Below, in pieces: positions 52,808 through 60,431 of a DNA stretch of 64,000 nt (positions are counted from its first letter, which is position 1; each line of letters begins with the position of its first letter). The notes under the pieces were generated by a model that was given only the letters and a program-made list of their open reading frames with translations, was not told where the DNA came from and searched no databases. The stretch lies in contig NZ_VDMS01000005.1 in the NCBI RefSeq assembly GCF_006346395.1, positions 186,001-250,000 of the forward strand, read 5' to 3'. A program made the translations under genes and the position numbers. The stretch is from Nocardioides plantarum (GTDB lineage: Bacteria > Actinomycetota > Actinomycetes > Propionibacteriales > Nocardioidaceae).

Positions 52808-53561
52808 CTTCTTCGGGCAGCAGGCCGCCAGCGGGTCGCTGGCCCTGGCCCTGCCGCTGGCCGCCGTCGCGGGACTGGTGTCGTTCTTCAGCCCCTGCGT
52901 GATCCCGCTGCTCCCGGGCTACCTCTCCTACGCCACCGGACTGACCGGCGCCGACCTCGCCGCCGGTGAGGCCTCGCGCCGCCGCGGACGGATGCTGCTC
53001 GGCTCGGTGCTGTTCGTGCTCGGCTTCACGGTGGTCTTCGTGCTCATCGGTACCACGGTCGGCGGCATCGGCCCCTCGGTGCGCGGCTGGAGCGACCAGA
53101 TCACCTTCGTGATGGGGTTCGTGCTGATCCTGCTCGGTCTCGTCTTCGCGGGCGTCGTGCCGTGGCTGCAGCGCGACTGGCGCATCCACAAGATCCCGGC
53201 GGTCGGCCTCGGCGCCGCCCCGCTGATCGGCGCGCTCTTCGCCCTGGGCTGGGCGCCCTGCATCGGCCCGACCTACAGCGTCATCATCGGCCTCACCTAC
53301 ACCGACGCGACGGCTGCGCGCGGGGCCGTGCTGTCGGGCGCCTACGCGCTCGGGCTCGGCGTGCCGTTCATCGTGGCCGGCCTGTTCTACGCCCGCTCCC
53401 TGCGGGCCCTGTCGTTCGTACGCCGCCACCAGCAGGTCGTGATGCGCGTCGGCGGCGCGATGCTCGTCGTCGTCGGGCTGCTGCTGGTCACCGGCTACTG
53501 GGACTACGTGGTGCAGTGGGTGCAGGTGCGCCTCGTCGGCGGGTTCACGGTGGCGGTGTGA
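52800..53561 (+). CDS. ccdA: Cytochrome c biogenesis protein CcdA
   Basis: The 253-residue protein has six membrane helices and carries reducing equivalents across the membrane to the TlpA/ResA-like protein. The two conserved cysteines are Cys33 (FFSPCVIPLLPGY) and Cys154 (LGWAPCIGPTYSVI), each at the start of a three-helix repeat. The gene overlaps the TlpA gene by eight bases and the resB gene by four, as expected for a system II (Ccs) maturation operon. Confidence 0.96.
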   Translation: MGDFFGQQAASGSLALALPLAAVAGLVSFFSPCVIPLLPGYLSYATGLTGADLAAGEASRRRGRMLLGSVLFVLGFTVVFVLIGTTVGGIGPSVRGWSDQITFVMGFVLILLGLVFAGVVPWLQRDWRIHKIPAVGLGAAPLIGALFALGWAPCIGPTYSVIIGLTYTDATAARGAVLSGAYALGLGVPFIVAGLFYARSLRALSFVRRHQQVVMRVGGAMLVVVGLLLVTGYWDYVVQWVQVRLVGGFTVAV

Positions 53562-55327
53562 CCGACCTCGACCAGCGCCCGGCGACCGAGCCCGGCGACC
53601 GCCGCGCCGGCGAGCTCAGCCCCCGCGAGCTCGCCCGCTGGGGCTGGCGCCAGCTGACGTCGATGCGCACCGCGCTGATCCTGCTGCTCGTGCTCGCCCT
53701 GGCCGCCGTGCCCGGGTCGGTGATCCCGCAGGAGGGCGTCGACGCCCTGAAGGTCACGCAGTGGAAGGTCGCCCACCCCGGCCTCACGCCCGTCTACGAG
53801 CGGCTGAGCCTGTTCTCGGTCTACGACTCGGCATGGTTCTCGGCGATCTACCTGCTGCTGATGATCTCGCTCGTGGGCTGCATCATCCCGCGCACCTTCG
53901 TCTACGTCCGCGCGATCCGGGCCAAGCCGCCCCTCGCCCCGCGCAACCTGTCCCGCCTGCCCGACCACACGTCGTACACGACCGACCTGAGCCCGGCCGA
54001 GGTGCTCGCCCGCGCCGAGCGCGTGCTCGGCTCGCGCCGCTACCGGCTGCGGCTGGGGCAGGACGACGCCGTCAGCGCCGAGAAGGGCTACCTGCGCGAG
54101 GTCGGCAACCTGCTGTTCCACCTGTCGGTCATCGTCGTGCTCGTCGGGTTCGCTGTGGGGTCCGTCCTCGGCTACCAGGGCGGCGTGATCGTGCTGGCCG
54201 GCGACCCGGGCCAGAACCTCAAGGGCGGCACGTTCGCCAACGTCGGCGGGGCCTACGACGACTTCAACCCCGGCAGCGGGTTCGGGGCCGACGACTTCGA
54301 CCCCTTCTCGTTCACCGTCGACGACTTCGGCATCACCTGGCTGACCAAGGGCTCCGGCGCCGGCACCGCCCGCGAGTTCAAGGCGGGGCTGACCTATCGC
54401 GAGGGCATCGGCGGCGAGAAGAAGACCTACGACCTGCGGGTCAACCACCCGCTCAGCATCGGCGACACCGACGTCTTCCTGATCGGTCACGGCTACGCGC
54501 CGATCATCACCGTCAAGGACGGCGCCGGCAACGTCGCCTACCGCGGCCCCACGATCTTCCTCCCGCAGGACCCCTCGTTCCTGTCCTTCGGCGTGGTCAA
54601 GGCGCCGGGAGCCACGAAGGCCGACGGCGAGCCCGGCGAGATCGGCCTCGAGGGCCTGCTCTACCCGACCTTCGCCCTCGCCGACAGCGACAACCCCGAC
54701 ATCCCCAACCCCGTCACCGTCTTCCCCGCCCTGGGCAACCCGTTGATCTCGATGAACGTGTGGACCGGTGACCTCGGGCTCGACGACGGCGTCCCGCAGT
54801 CGGTCTACTCGCTCGACACCACCAAGGCGACCCCGGTCGAGAAGGCCGACGGCAAGCAGCTGCGCCTCGACATCGCCATCGGCGAGACCAAGACGCTCCC
54901 CGACGGCCTGGGGACGGTCAGCTTCGACGGCGTCCAGCCCTGGGTGCGCGTCCAGATCAGCCAGTCGCCCGGCAAGCGGGTCGCGCTCGCCGGGGTCGTG
55001 CTCGCGCTCATCGGCCTGTGCGGATCGCTGTTCCTGCGGCCGCGACGGGTGTGGGTGCGAGTGCGCCGGCTCCCCGGCGGCCCCGACGGCGGTCCCGACG
55101 GCGGTCCCGACGGCGGGCCCGACGACGGCCCCGACCACGGCAGGGGTGAGGACGGCTTCCCGGGGGGTGCCACCATGGTGGAGGTGGCGCTGCTCGACCG
55201 CTCGGGTGGAGCCGACCTGGCCGACGTCCTCGACGTGATCGTGGCCGAGCTCCAAGCCGATTCCCTGCACCGCACCCCCGAACGCCCCGAACGCCCAGGC
55301 CGTCCAGGCCCGAAGGAGTCCCGATGA
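53558..55327 (+). CDS. resB: Cytochrome c biogenesis protein ResB
   Basis: ResB forms with CcsB the heme-handling cytochrome c synthase of system II. The 589-residue protein has helices at about 39-60 (ALILLLVLALAAVPGSVI) and 90-112, a third at about 188-210 (LLFHLSVIVVLVGFAVGSVLG), a large extracytoplasmic domain of about 260 residues, and a last helix at about 470-490 (VALAGVVLALIGLCGSLFL). The cytoplasmic tail has four to five tandem Gly-Gly-Pro-Asp units (near 505-525) encoded by a short tandem DNA repeat, a spot where the length may vary. GTG start overlaps ccdA. Confidence 0.93.
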   Translation: MTDLDQRPATEPGDRRAGELSPRELARWGWRQLTSMRTALILLLVLALAAVPGSVIPQEGVDALKVTQWKVAHPGLTPVYERLSLFSVYDSAWFSAIYLLLMISLVGCIIPRTFVYVRAIRAKPPLAPRNLSRLPDHTSYTTDLSPAEVLARAERVLGSRRYRLRLGQDDAVSAEKGYLREVGNLLFHLSVIVVLVGFAVGSVLGYQGGVIVLAGDPGQNLKGGTFANVGGAYDDFNPGSGFGADDFDPFSFTVDDFGITWLTKGSGAGTAREFKAGLTYREGIGGEKKTYDLRVNHPLSIGDTDVFLIGHGYAPIITVKDGAGNVAYRGPTIFLPQDPSFLSFGVVKAPGATKADGEPGEIGLEGLLYPTFALADSDNPDIPNPVTVFPALGNPLISMNVWTGDLGLDDGVPQSVYSLDTTKATPVEKADGKQLRLDIAIGETKTLPDGLGTVSFDGVQPWVRVQISQSPGKRVALAGVVLALIGLCGSLFLRPRRVWVRVRRLPGGPDGGPDGGPDGGPDDGPDHGRGEDGFPGGATMVEVALLDRSGGADLADVLDVIVAELQADSLHRTPERPERPGRPGPKESR

Positions 55328-56322
55328 CCAACACCGGATGGGAGTCGCTCAGCAACCAGGCGATCGGCGCGGCCGGCGTCGTCTACTTCCTGGCCCTGCT
55401 CGTGTTCCTCGCCGAGTGGGCCGCCGTACGCCAGGTCGTGTCCGCGTCGGTGGCCGCCGAGGCCGACCGCTCCGGCGGTGTGGCCCTGGCCGTGCGCGAG
55501 GGTGACGACGACGCCGCCGAGGCGCGCGAGCGTCGTACGGCGTTCCTCGGCCGGCTCGGGCTGCTGCTGACCGGCATCGCCGTCGCGGCCCACTTCGTCG
55601 CCCTGCTGGGCCGGGGCATGGCCGCCAGCCCCAACCGGGTGCCGTGGGGCAACATGTACGAGTTCACCGTCTCGGGCACCTTCGTGGTGGCCGTGATCTG
55701 GCTGGTCCTCGTGCGCCGCTTCGCCCTGGCCTGGATGGCGCCGCTGGTGCTCGGCTTCGTCGTGTCGGTGCTGATGGTCGCGGTGATCTGGCTGCACTCC
55801 GCCGTCGCGCCGCTCACCGAGGCGCTCGACTCCTACTGGCTGGTGATCCACGTCGTCTCGGCGGTGATCGCGACCGGCGCCTTCACGATCGGCGGCCTGC
55901 TGTCGATCGTCTACCTCGTCAAGCTGCGCCGCGGCGGCGACGCGGCCGCCGCCCCGGGCTCCCGGGTGCCGTCCCTGGCGGTCCTGGACCGCACGGCCTA
56001 CCGGGTGCACGCCTTCGCCTTCCCGGTGTGGACCTTCGCGGTCCTCATCACCGGCCCGATCTGGGCGCACGAGGCCTGGTCTCGCTACTGGAACTGGGAC
56101 CCCAAGGAGGTCTGGGCGTTCATCACCTGGGTCGTCTACGCCGCCTACCTGCACGCCCGCGCCACGGCCGGCTGGAAGGGCCGCAACGCCGCCATCCTGG
56201 CCGTCGTCGGCATGGCGACCCTGTGGTTCAACTTCATCGGCATCAACTACTTCTCGACCAGCTCGCAGCACTCCTACGCCGCGGGCGAGTCGACCGTGCA
56301 GGTCGTCCGGCTCGACGAGTAG
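55324..56322 (+). CDS. ccsB: Cytochrome c biogenesis protein CcsB (CcsA/HemX-like)
   Basis: The 332-residue polytopic protein attaches heme to apocytochrome c together with ResB. It has about eight helices and the WWD heme-binding motif in YWNWDPKEVW (residues 255-264), with flanking histidines such as His159 and His176 in the LHSAVAPL and VIHVVSA segments and a late His in SSQHSYA. A soluble loop lies at about 38-72. ATG overlaps the resB stop by four bases. It is the last gene of the operon that begins with hemL. Confidence 0.95.
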   Translation: MTNTGWESLSNQAIGAAGVVYFLALLVFLAEWAAVRQVVSASVAAEADRSGGVALAVREGDDDAAEARERRTAFLGRLGLLLTGIAVAAHFVALLGRGMAASPNRVPWGNMYEFTVSGTFVVAVIWLVLVRRFALAWMAPLVLGFVVSVLMVAVIWLHSAVAPLTEALDSYWLVIHVVSAVIATGAFTIGGLLSIVYLVKLRRGGDAAAAPGSRVPSLAVLDRTAYRVHAFAFPVWTFAVLITGPIWAHEAWSRYWNWDPKEVWAFITWVVYAAYLHARATAGWKGRNAAILAVVGMATLWFNFIGINYFSTSSQHSYAAGESTVQVVRLDE

Positions 56323-56367
56323 CGAGGGCGACGGGCGGGGCCGGTCGCCGGTCGAGCCGACGTGTCG

Positions 56368-56434
56368 CTCACCAGGTCTCGACGCCGGTTCGCGCCCGCG
56401 CGAGCGCGGTCGGCGACCCGGACGCTCGACCACC
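56368..56434. repeat. Dispersed palindromic element, family A copy 2
   Basis: A 67-base copy of the element at 12608-12672. The flanks are identical, and the centre is replaced by CGCGCGAGCGCG, again self-complementary. It lies between convergent genes (ccsB and a small membrane protein), as copy 1 does. Confidence 0.75.
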
Positions 56435-56441
56435 ATCAGGA

Positions 56442-56491
56442 CCGGACTGATGCAGTCCGTCCTCGTTCCTCGGACGGACAGATCAGTCCGG
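56442..56491 (-). terminator. Long hairpin with GAGGAACGA loop after the small membrane protein gene
   Basis: Outer arms CCGGACTGAT (56442-56451) and ATCAGTCCGG (56482-56491) and inner arms GTCCGTCC (56455-56462) and GGACGGAC (56472-56479) pair perfectly, with a small internal loop. On the minus strand the 9-base loop reads GAGGAACGA, the same loop as in the two family B elements. It covers the stop codon of the minus-strand gene and lies between convergent genes, so it probably acts at their 3' ends. Confidence 0.7.
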
Positions 56492-56686
56492 GTCCTCGGG
56501 GTTCAACCGCTTGCGGTCGAGGTCGCGCAGGAAGTCCTCGTCGTCGTCGGGGGCGATCGACGGCGGCGGCGTGGGGCGCTGGGGGCGCGCCGGGCGCTCG
56601 GGCATCATCCCGCGCTCCTGGAAGACGCGCACGAGGAGATAGATCGCCACTCCGAAGAGGACGAGCACGAACAGGAACCTCAGCAC
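56483..56686 (-). CDS. Small single-pass membrane protein, 67 residues
   Basis: The product has one N-terminal membrane helix (LRFLFVLVLFGVAIYLLVRVF, residues 2-22) and a charged, Pro-rich cytoplasmic tail ending in DDDEDFLRDLDRKRLNPEDPD. The tail, with its acidic cluster and conserved-looking DFLRDLDRK segment, looks like a docking peptide. I recognise no named function. It is divergent from the DUF4229 gene, 74 bases away. Confidence 0.75.
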   Translation of the reverse strand: MLRFLFVLVLFGVAIYLLVRVFQERGMMPERPARPQRPTPPPSIAPDDDEDFLRDLDRKRLNPEDPD

Positions 56687-56760
56687 CCCTCCAATGTAGA
56701 GCCCACCTGGTCACGTCGTGGCCGTCTCGGGTCGCCGGGGGCGGCGGCTACCCTGTCCCG

Positions 56761-57030
56761 GTGAAGGACTTCGTCATCTACACCGCGCTGCGGCTCGGGT
56801 TGTTCCTGCTGACCTGGGGTGCCGTCACCGGTGCGTGGCTGCTGATCACCGACAGGGCCGCGCTGGGACTGACGTTCCTGATCGCCTTCGTGCTCAGCGG
56901 CATCGGCTCCTACTTCGTGCTCTCCGGGCCCCGCGAGCGGCTCGCGCGCCACGTCGAGGAGCGCGCCGGGCGCGCGACGGCGGCGTTCGAGGAGCGGCGT
57001 GCCCGCGAGGACGCCGACGACCAGTCCTGA
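56761..57030 (+). CDS. DUF4229 family membrane protein
   Basis: The 89-residue product has two membrane helices (VIYTALRLGLFLLTWGAVTGAWLLI at about 4-28 and LGLTFLIAFVLSGIGSYFVL at about 35-54), then a basic helical tail (RERLARHVEERAGRATAAFEERRARED). This matches the actinobacterial DUF4229 family, of unknown function. GTG 56761 is preferred because the upstream open frame includes the repeat region and the antisense of the small gene. It is convergent with the 46-residue protein gene. Confidence 0.8.
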   Translation: MKDFVIYTALRLGLFLLTWGAVTGAWLLITDRAALGLTFLIAFVLSGIGSYFVLSGPRERLARHVEERAGRATAAFEERRAREDADDQS

Positions 57031-57055
57031 CTCGACCCGACCGGCCTGAACCGGC

Positions 57056-57196
57056 CTACGGTCGGTTCTTGCGGCGCTCGAGCTGGCGCTTGATCCGGCT
57101 CTCCGGCTGACCCAGCACCCTCGACAGGATCTGGACGCGGAACTGGTAGGCGGCGATCACGGCGCCGATGATCACGAGCAGCACGAGGAACTTCAT
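57056..57196 (-). CDS. Small membrane protein, 46 residues
   Basis: A 46-codon frame encodes MKFLVLLVIIGAVIAAYQFR, then a short basic tail with ILSRVLGQPESRIKRQLE. One membrane helix at about 2-17 and a cytoplasmic basic tail are visible. The frame ends in TAG and uses high-GC codons with GC-rich third positions, as neighbouring genes do. The function is unknown. It lies 35 bases upstream of menA's 3' end and is too short for common gene callers. Confidence 0.7.
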   Translation of the reverse strand: MKFLVLLVIIGAVIAAYQFRVQILSRVLGQPESRIKRQLERRKNRP

Positions 57197-57230
57197 GCCG
57201 TGACCGTACGCCGTGAGCCAGGCTGCCGGC

Positions 57231-58112
57231 TCAGGCCAGGACGAGCGCGCCGGCGACCAGCGCCGCCCAGGCCAGCTCGGCGATGCCGGTGGTCTGCAGC
57301 ACCGGGATCAGCCCCGGCCCGGTCGCCCCGCCCTGCACGATGGCGACGCCGCGCCCGCCCAGCACCAGGAAGCCGAGGCCGACCAGCGCCCACCACGTGG
57401 TGAGCGCCGCGACCACGACGACCGCCACCGCGGCGGCGACGACGAGGGCGGCGTACAGCAGGCGCGTGCGCCGCTCGCCGAGGCGTACGGCGAGGGTCAG
57501 CTTGCCGGCCTCGCGGTCGGTGGGGATGTCGCGCAGGTTGTTGACCACGAGGATCGCGCAGGCCAGGGCACCGATCCCGACACCGGCGGCGAGGGCGGCC
57601 GACGACCACCGCTCGGTCTGCACGTAGGTGGTGCCGACGACCGCGACCAGGCCGAAGAACACGAAGACCATGACCTCGCCCAGGCCGAGGTAGCCGTAGG
57701 GCTTGGCGCCGCCGGTGTAGTACCACGCGGCCAGCACGCTGACGAGGCCGACGGCGAGCAGCCACCACGCCGTCGTGGCGGCCAGGGCGAGGCCGGCGAC
57801 CCCGGCGACGCCGAAGGCCAGGAACGCGGCACGCTTGACCGCACCCGCCGGCGCGGCGCCCGAGCCGACCAGGCGCATCGGGCCGACCCGCACGTCGTCG
57901 GTGCCGCGGATGCCGTCGGAGTAGTCGTTGGCGTAGTTGACCGCGACCTGCAGCGCCAGGCTCACCACCAGGGCCAGCAGCGCCTTCCACCAGACCGCGT
58001 CGCCGGCCGTGCCGTCGTACGCCGCCACGCCGGTGCCGGCCAGGACCGGCGCCACCGCCGCCGGCAGGGTCCGCGGACGTGCTCCCTGGACCCACTGCGC
58101 TGCTGTCGCCAC
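57231..58112 (-). CDS. menA: 1,4-dihydroxy-2-naphthoate polyprenyltransferase
   Basis: MenA joins dihydroxynaphthoate to a polyprenyl chain, giving demethylmenaquinone. The 293-residue UbiA-family protein has about nine helices and the aspartate-rich prenyl-diphosphate motifs: NYANDYSDGIRGTDD in the first half and VNNLRDIPTDREAGKLTLAV in the second. GTG 58112 starts the conserved WVQGARPRTLPAAVAPVLAG segment; no ribosome-binding sequence is visible, and the open frame continues upstream through a 33-bp repeat array that I do not count as coding. menE, menC and menD are encoded divergently. Confidence 0.93.
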   Translation of the reverse strand: MATAAQWVQGARPRTLPAAVAPVLAGTGVAAYDGTAGDAVWWKALLALVVSLALQVAVNYANDYSDGIRGTDDVRVGPMRLVGSGAAPAGAVKRAAFLAFGVAGVAGLALAATTAWWLLAVGLVSVLAAWYYTGGAKPYGYLGLGEVMVFVFFGLVAVVGTTYVQTERWSSAALAAGVGIGALACAILVVNNLRDIPTDREAGKLTLAVRLGERRTRLLYAALVVAAAVAVVVVAALTTWWALVGLGFLVLGGRGVAIVQGGATGPGLIPVLQTTGIAELAWAALVAGALVLA

Positions 58113-58140
58113 GAGGGGTGATTCAACCAGCCGCGTCGCC

Positions 58141-58404
58141 CCCCACGCGCGTCGAGCCGCGGGGACGGCGTCACCCCACGGTCGTCGAGCCGCGGGGACG
58201 GAGTCACCCCACGCTCGTCGAGCCGCGGGGACGGAGTCACCCCACGGTCGTCGAGCCGCGGGGGCGGAGTCACCCCACGGTCGTCGAGCCGCGGGGACGG
58301 AGTCACCCCACGGTCGTCGAGCCGCGGGGGCGGAGTCACCCCACGGTCGTCGAGCCGCGGGGACGGAGTCACCCCACGGTCGTCGAGCCGCGGGGACGGA
58401 GTCA
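58141..58404. repeat. Array of eight 33-bp tandem repeats between menA and menE
   Basis: Eight head-to-tail 33-bp units (starts at 58141, 58174, 58207, 58240, 58273, 58306, 58339 and 58372) occupy the 418-base gap between the divergent menA and menE starts. Units 2, 5, 7 and 8 are identical; units 1 and 3 have small changes near base 8 (unit 1 also near base 29), and units 4 and 6 share one A-to-G change. Because 33 is a multiple of three, several frames stay open through the array. The remaining 58405-58530 would hold the menE promoter. Confidence 0.9.
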
Positions 58405-58530
58405 CCGCGAGTCGAGACGCCCGCAGCCGAGAGGTCGACTCGACCTGTCGGCCCCTGGATCTCGACGCGCCCGGCGGGCCAGCGCGCCCCGGACGGCTCG
58501 ATCACCGTCGGCGGCCCGTAGCCTCGGGCC

Positions 58531-59505
58531 GTGGACCTGCACGCGTGGCTCGAGGCGCCGGGGGAGCCCGACCCGCTCGTGGTCGAGACGTCCGGGTCGT
58601 CGGGTGCGCCCAAGCGGGTGCGCCTCTCGCGGCGGGCGGTGCTGGCCTCGGTCGAGGCCACCGAGCGCCGGCTGGGCGGGACGGGGTTGTGGGTGCTCAA
58701 GCTGCCCCCGTCGTACGTCGCCGGCGTGCAGGTCGTGGCGCGCTCGCTGGTCGCGGGCCACGAGCCCTGGACCGGCGACGGCTGGCCGGCCGGCGACGGC
58801 TGGTTCACCAGCCTGGTGCCCACCCAGCTGCACCGCATGCTCGACTCGCCCGGCGACGTCGCCGCCCTGCGCCGGGCCCACACGGTGCTGCTCGGGGGCG
58901 GTCCGATCGACCCGGGGCTGCGCGCGCGGGCGGGCGAGGCCGGCGTCCGGGTCGTGGCGACCTACGGCATGGCCGAGACCGCGGGGGGCTGCGTCTACGA
59001 CGGCGTGCCCCTCGACGGCGTGGCCGTCACGGTCGGGGTCGACGGACGCATCCGGATCGGCGGGCCGACGTTGTTCGACGGCTACGAGGGCGAGCCCGAG
59101 CTGACCGCGCAGAGCCTGGTCGACGGGTGGTTCCTCACCGCCGACGCGGGCCGGATCGACGACGACGGGCGGCTGCAGGTGCTGGGCCGCCTCGACGACG
59201 TGGTGGTCAGCGGGGGCGTCAACGTGCCCGGCCCGGCGGTCGCCGCACGGCTGCGCCAGCACCCGTTGGTCGCGGCGGCCGAGGTCGTCGGCGTACCGGA
59301 CGAGGAGTGGGGCAACCGGCTGGTCGCCTTCGTGTCCCGACAGGCTCGACAGCCGGACGTCACCGAGGCCGAGCTCCGCGACTGGGTCGCCGCCGCCCAC
59401 CCGCGGTCGTGGGCGCCGCGCCAGGTCGTCGTGGTCGACGAGATCCCGCTGCTGCCCAACGGCAAGCCCGACCTCGTCTCGCTGAGGGCGAGGGCCACCG
59501 GATGA
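58531..59505 (+). CDS. menE: o-Succinylbenzoate--CoA ligase
   Basis: MenE activates o-succinylbenzoate as its CoA thioester. The 324-residue ANL protein is shorter than the Gram-negative enzyme and begins almost at the P-loop (VVETSGSSGAPKRVRLSRRAV), as in other actinobacteria. Further motifs: VLLGGGPIDP, VATYGMAETAGGCVYDG, GWFLTADAGRID, LGRLDDVVVSGGVNVPG and IPLLPNGKPDL with the C-terminal Lys. It starts with GTG and overlaps menC by four bases. Confidence 0.93.
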   Translation: MDLHAWLEAPGEPDPLVVETSGSSGAPKRVRLSRRAVLASVEATERRLGGTGLWVLKLPPSYVAGVQVVARSLVAGHEPWTGDGWPAGDGWFTSLVPTQLHRMLDSPGDVAALRRAHTVLLGGGPIDPGLRARAGEAGVRVVATYGMAETAGGCVYDGVPLDGVAVTVGVDGRIRIGGPTLFDGYEGEPELTAQSLVDGWFLTADAGRIDDDGRLQVLGRLDDVVVSGGVNVPGPAVAARLRQHPLVAAAEVVGVPDEEWGNRLVAFVSRQARQPDVTEAELRDWVAAAHPRSWAPRQVVVVDEIPLLPNGKPDLVSLRARATG

Positions 59506-60431
59506 GGGTGCTGGCGATCCCGATGCGCACGCGCTTCCGCGGCATCACCACCCGCGAGGTGGTCCTCGTCGAGGGCACCGCCGGGTGGGGGGAGTGGAGC
59601 CCCTTCGTCGAGTACGACGCCGCCGAGGCCGCACCCTGGCTGGCGTGCGCCCGTGAGGCCGCGGCCGGCGACTGGCCCGCCTCGCTGCGCGCGAGCGTCC
59701 CCGTCAACGTGACCGTCCCGGCGGTCGGGCCCGAGCAGGCGCACGCGATCGTGCTCGCCGGTGGCTGCCGGACCGCCAAGGTCAAGGTCGCCGAGCCCGG
59801 CCAGACGCTCGCCGAGGACCAGGCGCGGCTCGAGGCCGTGCGCGACGCGCTCGGCGCCGACGGTGCGATCCGTGTCGACGCCAACGGCGGCTGGTCGGTC
59901 GACGAGGCGGTGCGGGCGATCGCGCTGCTCGAGCGCGCCGCGGGCGGCCTGGAGTACGCCGAGCAGCCCGTCGCCTCCGTCGAGGACCTCGCCCTGGTCC
60001 GCCGCCGGGTCGGCGTACGGATCGCCGCCGACGAGTCGATCCGTCGCGCCGCCGACCCCTACCGGGTGCGCGACCTGGAGGCGGCCGACGTCGCCGTGCT
60101 CAAGGTGCAGCCGCTGGGCGGGGTGCGCGCGTGCCTGCGGATCGCCGAGGACATCGGCCTGCCGGTGGTCGTCTCCAGCGCCCTCGAGACGTCGGTCGGC
60201 ATCGCCGCCGGCCTCGCCCTGGCCGCGGCCCTGCCCGCGCTGCCCTACGCCTGCGGCCTGGCGACCGTGCAGCTGCTCACCGACGACGTCGCGGTCGCCC
60301 CGCTGCTGCCGGTCGACGGGGCGCTGCCGGTCGGCGCGCCCGTCGTCGACCCGGCCGCGCTCGACCGGCTGGCGGCGGCCCCCGACCGGGTGGCGTGGTG
60401 GCAACGTCGACTGGAGGAGGTGGGGCGATGA
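59502..60431 (+). CDS. menC: o-Succinylbenzoate synthase
   Basis: MenC, an enolase-superfamily enzyme, dehydrates SHCHC to o-succinylbenzoate, the substrate of MenE. The 309-residue protein has the Lys-x-Lys catalytic pair in CRTAKVKVAEPG, the metal ligands in IRVDANGGWS and YAEQPVAS, ADESI as the third ligand, and the second catalytic Lys in AVLKVQPLGG. ATG overlaps the menE stop, and menD overlaps its own stop by four bases. Confidence 0.95.
   Translation: MRVLAIPMRTRFRGITTREVVLVEGTAGWGEWSPFVEYDAAEAAPWLACAREAAAGDWPASLRASVPVNVTVPAVGPEQAHAIVLAGGCRTAKVKVAEPGQTLAEDQARLEAVRDALGADGAIRVDANGGWSVDEAVRAIALLERAAGGLEYAEQPVASVEDLALVRRRVGVRIAADESIRRAADPYRVRDLEAADVAVLKVQPLGGVRACLRIAEDIGLPVVVSSALETSVGIAAGLALAAALPALPYACGLATVQLLTDDVAVAPLLPVDGALPVGAPVVDPAALDRLAAAPDRVAWWQRRLEEVGR

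Noticed and set aside
58141..58404. The 33-bp array as a CRISPR
   Set aside because: The units abut with no unique spacers, and no cas genes are present.
57962..58405. A minus-strand frame encoding an 11-residue VTPSPRLDDRG repeat protein across the 33-bp array
   Set aside because: The frame is open only because the unit is 33 bp and GC-rich, and it runs out of frame into menA. No start with a ribosome-binding sequence is visible.
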